This document shows, piece after piece, positions 62,299 to 64,000 of a stretch of DNA of 64,000 bases (positions are counted from its first letter, which is position 1; each line of letters opens with the position of its first letter). This DNA comes from Paenibacillus macerans (GTDB taxonomy: Bacteria; Bacillota; Bacilli; Paenibacillales; Paenibacillaceae). The stretch covers positions 1,798,001 to 1,862,000 of the forward strand of contig NZ_UGSI01000001.1 in the NCBI RefSeq assembly GCF_900454495.1. The letters run 5' to 3'. The translations under genes were made by a program, and so were the position numbers. The notes under the pieces were generated by a model, which saw only the letters and a list, made by a program, of their open reading frames with translations, made no database searches and had not been told where the DNA came from.

Positions 62299-63024
62299 AT
62301 GCGCGTTTCTTCCACCGATATGCAGAACAATTTCGGGAAGTATTTAAAGTTTGCGGAGGCGGGTGAGGAAATCATCGTGACGAAGAACGGCAAGGATGTG
62401 GCCAAATTGACGGCGTTTACCGGGGAGGATGACGACCCCTTCCTTAAGGAGGAAGCGGCCAGATACGAAAGCGGCGATTGGGTGACCTATGAGGAGTTCC
62501 TCGAGCTGACCGAGACATCGGAACAGCTCTTTGAGCTCATCGACGGCGCCGTGTACAACCTTGCCTCTCCTTCGTACAAGCACCAACACGCGGTGAATGA
62601 ACTGCATGGTACGTTTTATCTTTGGTTTAAAGGAAAACCTTGTACACCGCTGACATCCCCTTTTGACATTACGCTGAAAAAGTCAAAAACGAATATTTGC
62701 GTCGTACAGCCGGATCTGGTCGTCATTTGCGGCAAAGATCAAATCAACCAACGCGGCAAATATATGGGCACGCCGGAACTGGCCGTCGAGGTGCTGTCTC
62801 CTTCCACGCGAAGCAAAGACTTGATCCGGAAGCTCGACTTATACCGGAAATGCGGCGTGAAGGAATACTGGATCGTCGATCCGATGAAGGAGCAAGTGAC
62901 GGTGTTCACTCTGACTGACGGCGAAATCGCGGATGTAGCCTATTATTCGAAATCCGGCGACCCGTACGCGCTCTCGCAGCTTTACGAGGGCTTGCGCGTA
63001 TCGATGCAGGATCTGTTCGCGTAG
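62299..63024 (+). CDS. Phd/YefM antitoxin domain fused to a Uma2-family nuclease domain
   Basis: 241 residues. An N-terminal Phd/YefM-like module (about 1-50, MRVSSTDMQNNFGKYLKFAEAGEEIIVTKNGKDVAKL) is followed by a Uma2 (DUF820) domain with the PD-(D/E)XK core: FELIDGAVYNLASPS, QPDLVVICG, ELAVEVLSPSTRSKDLIRKLDLYRKCGVKEYWIVDP. The Phd half normally binds promoter DNA and a toxin. No separate toxin gene is present. The ATG at 62299 follows GAGGTGAG. The fusion suggests a DNA-targeted nuclease or a self-contained regulator-effector; activity unproven. Confidence 0.82.
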   Translation: MRVSSTDMQNNFGKYLKFAEAGEEIIVTKNGKDVAKLTAFTGEDDDPFLKEEAARYESGDWVTYEEFLELTETSEQLFELIDGAVYNLASPSYKHQHAVNELHGTFYLWFKGKPCTPLTSPFDITLKKSKTNICVVQPDLVVICGKDQINQRGKYMGTPELAVEVLSPSTRSKDLIRKLDLYRKCGVKEYWIVDPMKEQVTVFTLTDGEIADVAYYSKSGDPYALSQLYEGLRVSMQDLFA

Positions 63025-63042
63025 TCCCCGGCTCATGTCAAC

Positions 63043-63077
63043 AAAAAAGCAGGCGCCCCTAGGCTCCTGCTTTTTTG
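63043..63077. terminator. Bidirectional intrinsic terminator
   Basis: AAAAAAGCAGG pairs with CCTGCTTTTTT with a short irregular inner part (GCC/GGC). It lies between the Phd-Uma2 gene and sstT, overlaps the sstT stop codon, and has T runs on both strands. Confidence 0.85.
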
Positions 63078-64000
63078 TCCAGATATGTTTCCATCGTTTT
63101 CATGCCCTCTTTGCGTTTTTTGGCATATTCCGCCGTCGCGGTGAACAGCACATCGGAAGATGAATTCAGCGCCGTTTCGAAAGAGTCCTGCAATACGCCG
63201 ATGATGAAGCCTACACCAACGACCTGCATCGCAATATCGTTCGAAATACCAAACAAGCTGCAGGCCAAAGGTACGAGGAGCAGCGAACCGCCGGCCACGC
63301 CGGAGGCGCCTGCGGCAGACATTGCCGACAGTACGCTGAGAATAAGCGCCGTGCCAAAATCCACTTGAATGCCCAACGTGTGAACAGCCGCGAGCGTTAA
63401 GACGGAGATCGTCACCGCCGCCCCCGCCATATTAATCGTCGCTCCCAATGGAATGGATACCGAATACGTGTTTTTATCCAGCCCTAGTTTTTCGCATAAG
63501 CGCATATTGACCGGAATGTTGGCCGCGGAACTTCTCGTGAAGAATGCCGTTATCCCGCTTTCCTTCAAGCAGCTAATCACGAGGGGGTACGGATTTCTGC
63601 GGATGTTCAGATACACGATCAGCGGATTCACCACAAGCGCCATAAACAACATGCATCCAATCAGTACGAGAAGCAGCTTCCCGTAATCGAGCAAGGACGA
63701 AATACCGTTTGCGGTGATAGTGTCAAACACAAGTCCCATGATCCCGAACGGCGCCAATTGAATGACCCATCTGACGATTTGCGATACGGCGTCCGAAAAT
63801 TGGGTGAGCAGGTTTTTCGTAGGATCGCCGGCGCCTTTTAGCGCCACGCCAAGCAGGACCGCCCATGCCAGGATGCCAATATAGTTAGCGTTGATCAGGG
63901 CGTTGACCGGGTTGTCCACCACTTTGAACAGTAAGTCCTTTAGCACTTCGACAATGCTGCCGGGCGGAGTCAGGTCCCCGCTGCCCGTAGCAAGCGACAA
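63059..64000 (-). CDS. sstT: Serine/threonine:Na+ symporter SstT (5' end beyond the window)
   Basis: The C-terminal 313 residues of a DAACS-family transporter. Hairpin and substrate motifs are those of SstT: FFTRSSAANIPVNMRLCEKLGL, YSVSIPLGATINMAGAAVTISVLTLAAVHTLGI, SGVAGGSLLLVPLACSLFGISNDIAMQVVGVGFIIGVLQDSFETALNSSSDVLFTA. It takes up serine and threonine with sodium. The gene runs off the right edge, and about 90 residues of the N-terminus are missing from view. Confidence 0.92.
   Translation of the reverse strand: MSLATGSGDLTPPGSIVEVLKDLLFKVVDNPVNALINANYIGILAWAVLLGVALKGAGDPTKNLLTQFSDAVSQIVRWVIQLAPFGIMGLVFDTITANGISSLLDYGKLLLVLIGCMLFMALVVNPLIVYLNIRRNPYPLVISCLKESGITAFFTRSSAANIPVNMRLCEKLGLDKNTYSVSIPLGATINMAGAAVTISVLTLAAVHTLGIQVDFGTALILSVLSAMSAAGASGVAGGSLLLVPLACSLFGISNDIAMQVVGVGFIIGVLQDSFETALNSSSDVLFTATAEYAKKRKEGMKTMETYLDKKAGA

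Overview
The window looks like a chromosomal segment of a Paenibacillus-type Bacillota. This rests on strong GGAGG ribosome binding sites with frequent TTG and GTG starts, YesM/YesN and Bce-type two-component systems, several sugar ABC importers without their own ATPase, a copper-amine-oxidase-N stalk protein, a CD3324-family protein, and YesW. Base composition is mostly balanced. One segment (about 1.75-4.6 kb) is clearly richer in GC. No rRNA, tRNA, CRISPR array or intact insertion sequence was seen.

Layout. 0-1.3 kb: a SEC-C protein gene that appears frameshifted. 1.7-5.6 kb: a GC-rich redox module (quinone-oxidoreductase-like enzyme and two short-chain dehydrogenases) divergent from a TetR regulator, with a candidate operator between them. 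6-10 kb: a two-gene ABC exporter, a secreted stalk-domain protein and an LmrB-like drug exporter. 10.2-10.4 kb: one copy of a 190-200 bp dispersed repeat. 10.4-15 kb: a complete BceRSAB-type peptide-antibiotic sensing and resistance module. 15-22.3 kb: ankyrin lipoprotein, aldo/keto reductase, XRE/MmyB regulator, a large putative glycosidase, a CD3324 protein and an alpha/beta hydrolase.

22.4-49.3 kb is a carbohydrate island built mainly for fructose-containing glycans. From left to right: (i) a minus-strand unit of ROK sugar kinase, YesN/YesM two-component system, binding protein, two permeases and a GH172 (DUF2961) enzyme; (ii) a divergent plus-strand unit of a GH32-like enzyme, binding protein, two permeases, a second GH172 enzyme and a LacI regulator; (iii) a minus-strand unit of a LacI regulator, LplB/LplC-type permeases, binding protein, canonical GH32, a LamG-GH32 fusion, and a collapsed third GH32-like gene. 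Shared operators and cre-like sites suggest substrate-specific repression plus CcpA control. The enzymes lack export signals, so oligosaccharides are probably imported intact and split in the cytoplasm. A second copy of the dispersed repeat sits inside unit (ii).

49.4-64 kb: AraC regulator and LysE exporter, secreted rhamnogalacturonan lyase YesW, small proteins including a shortened retropepsin-like protease, a flavodoxin-fold reductase and HxlR regulator, a fused dihydroxyacetone kinase (DhaK-DhaL), an ECF sigma factor with its membrane partner, a TetR/ketopantoate-reductase-like divergent pair, a Phd-Uma2 fusion with repeated operator-like sites, and the 3' part of sstT.
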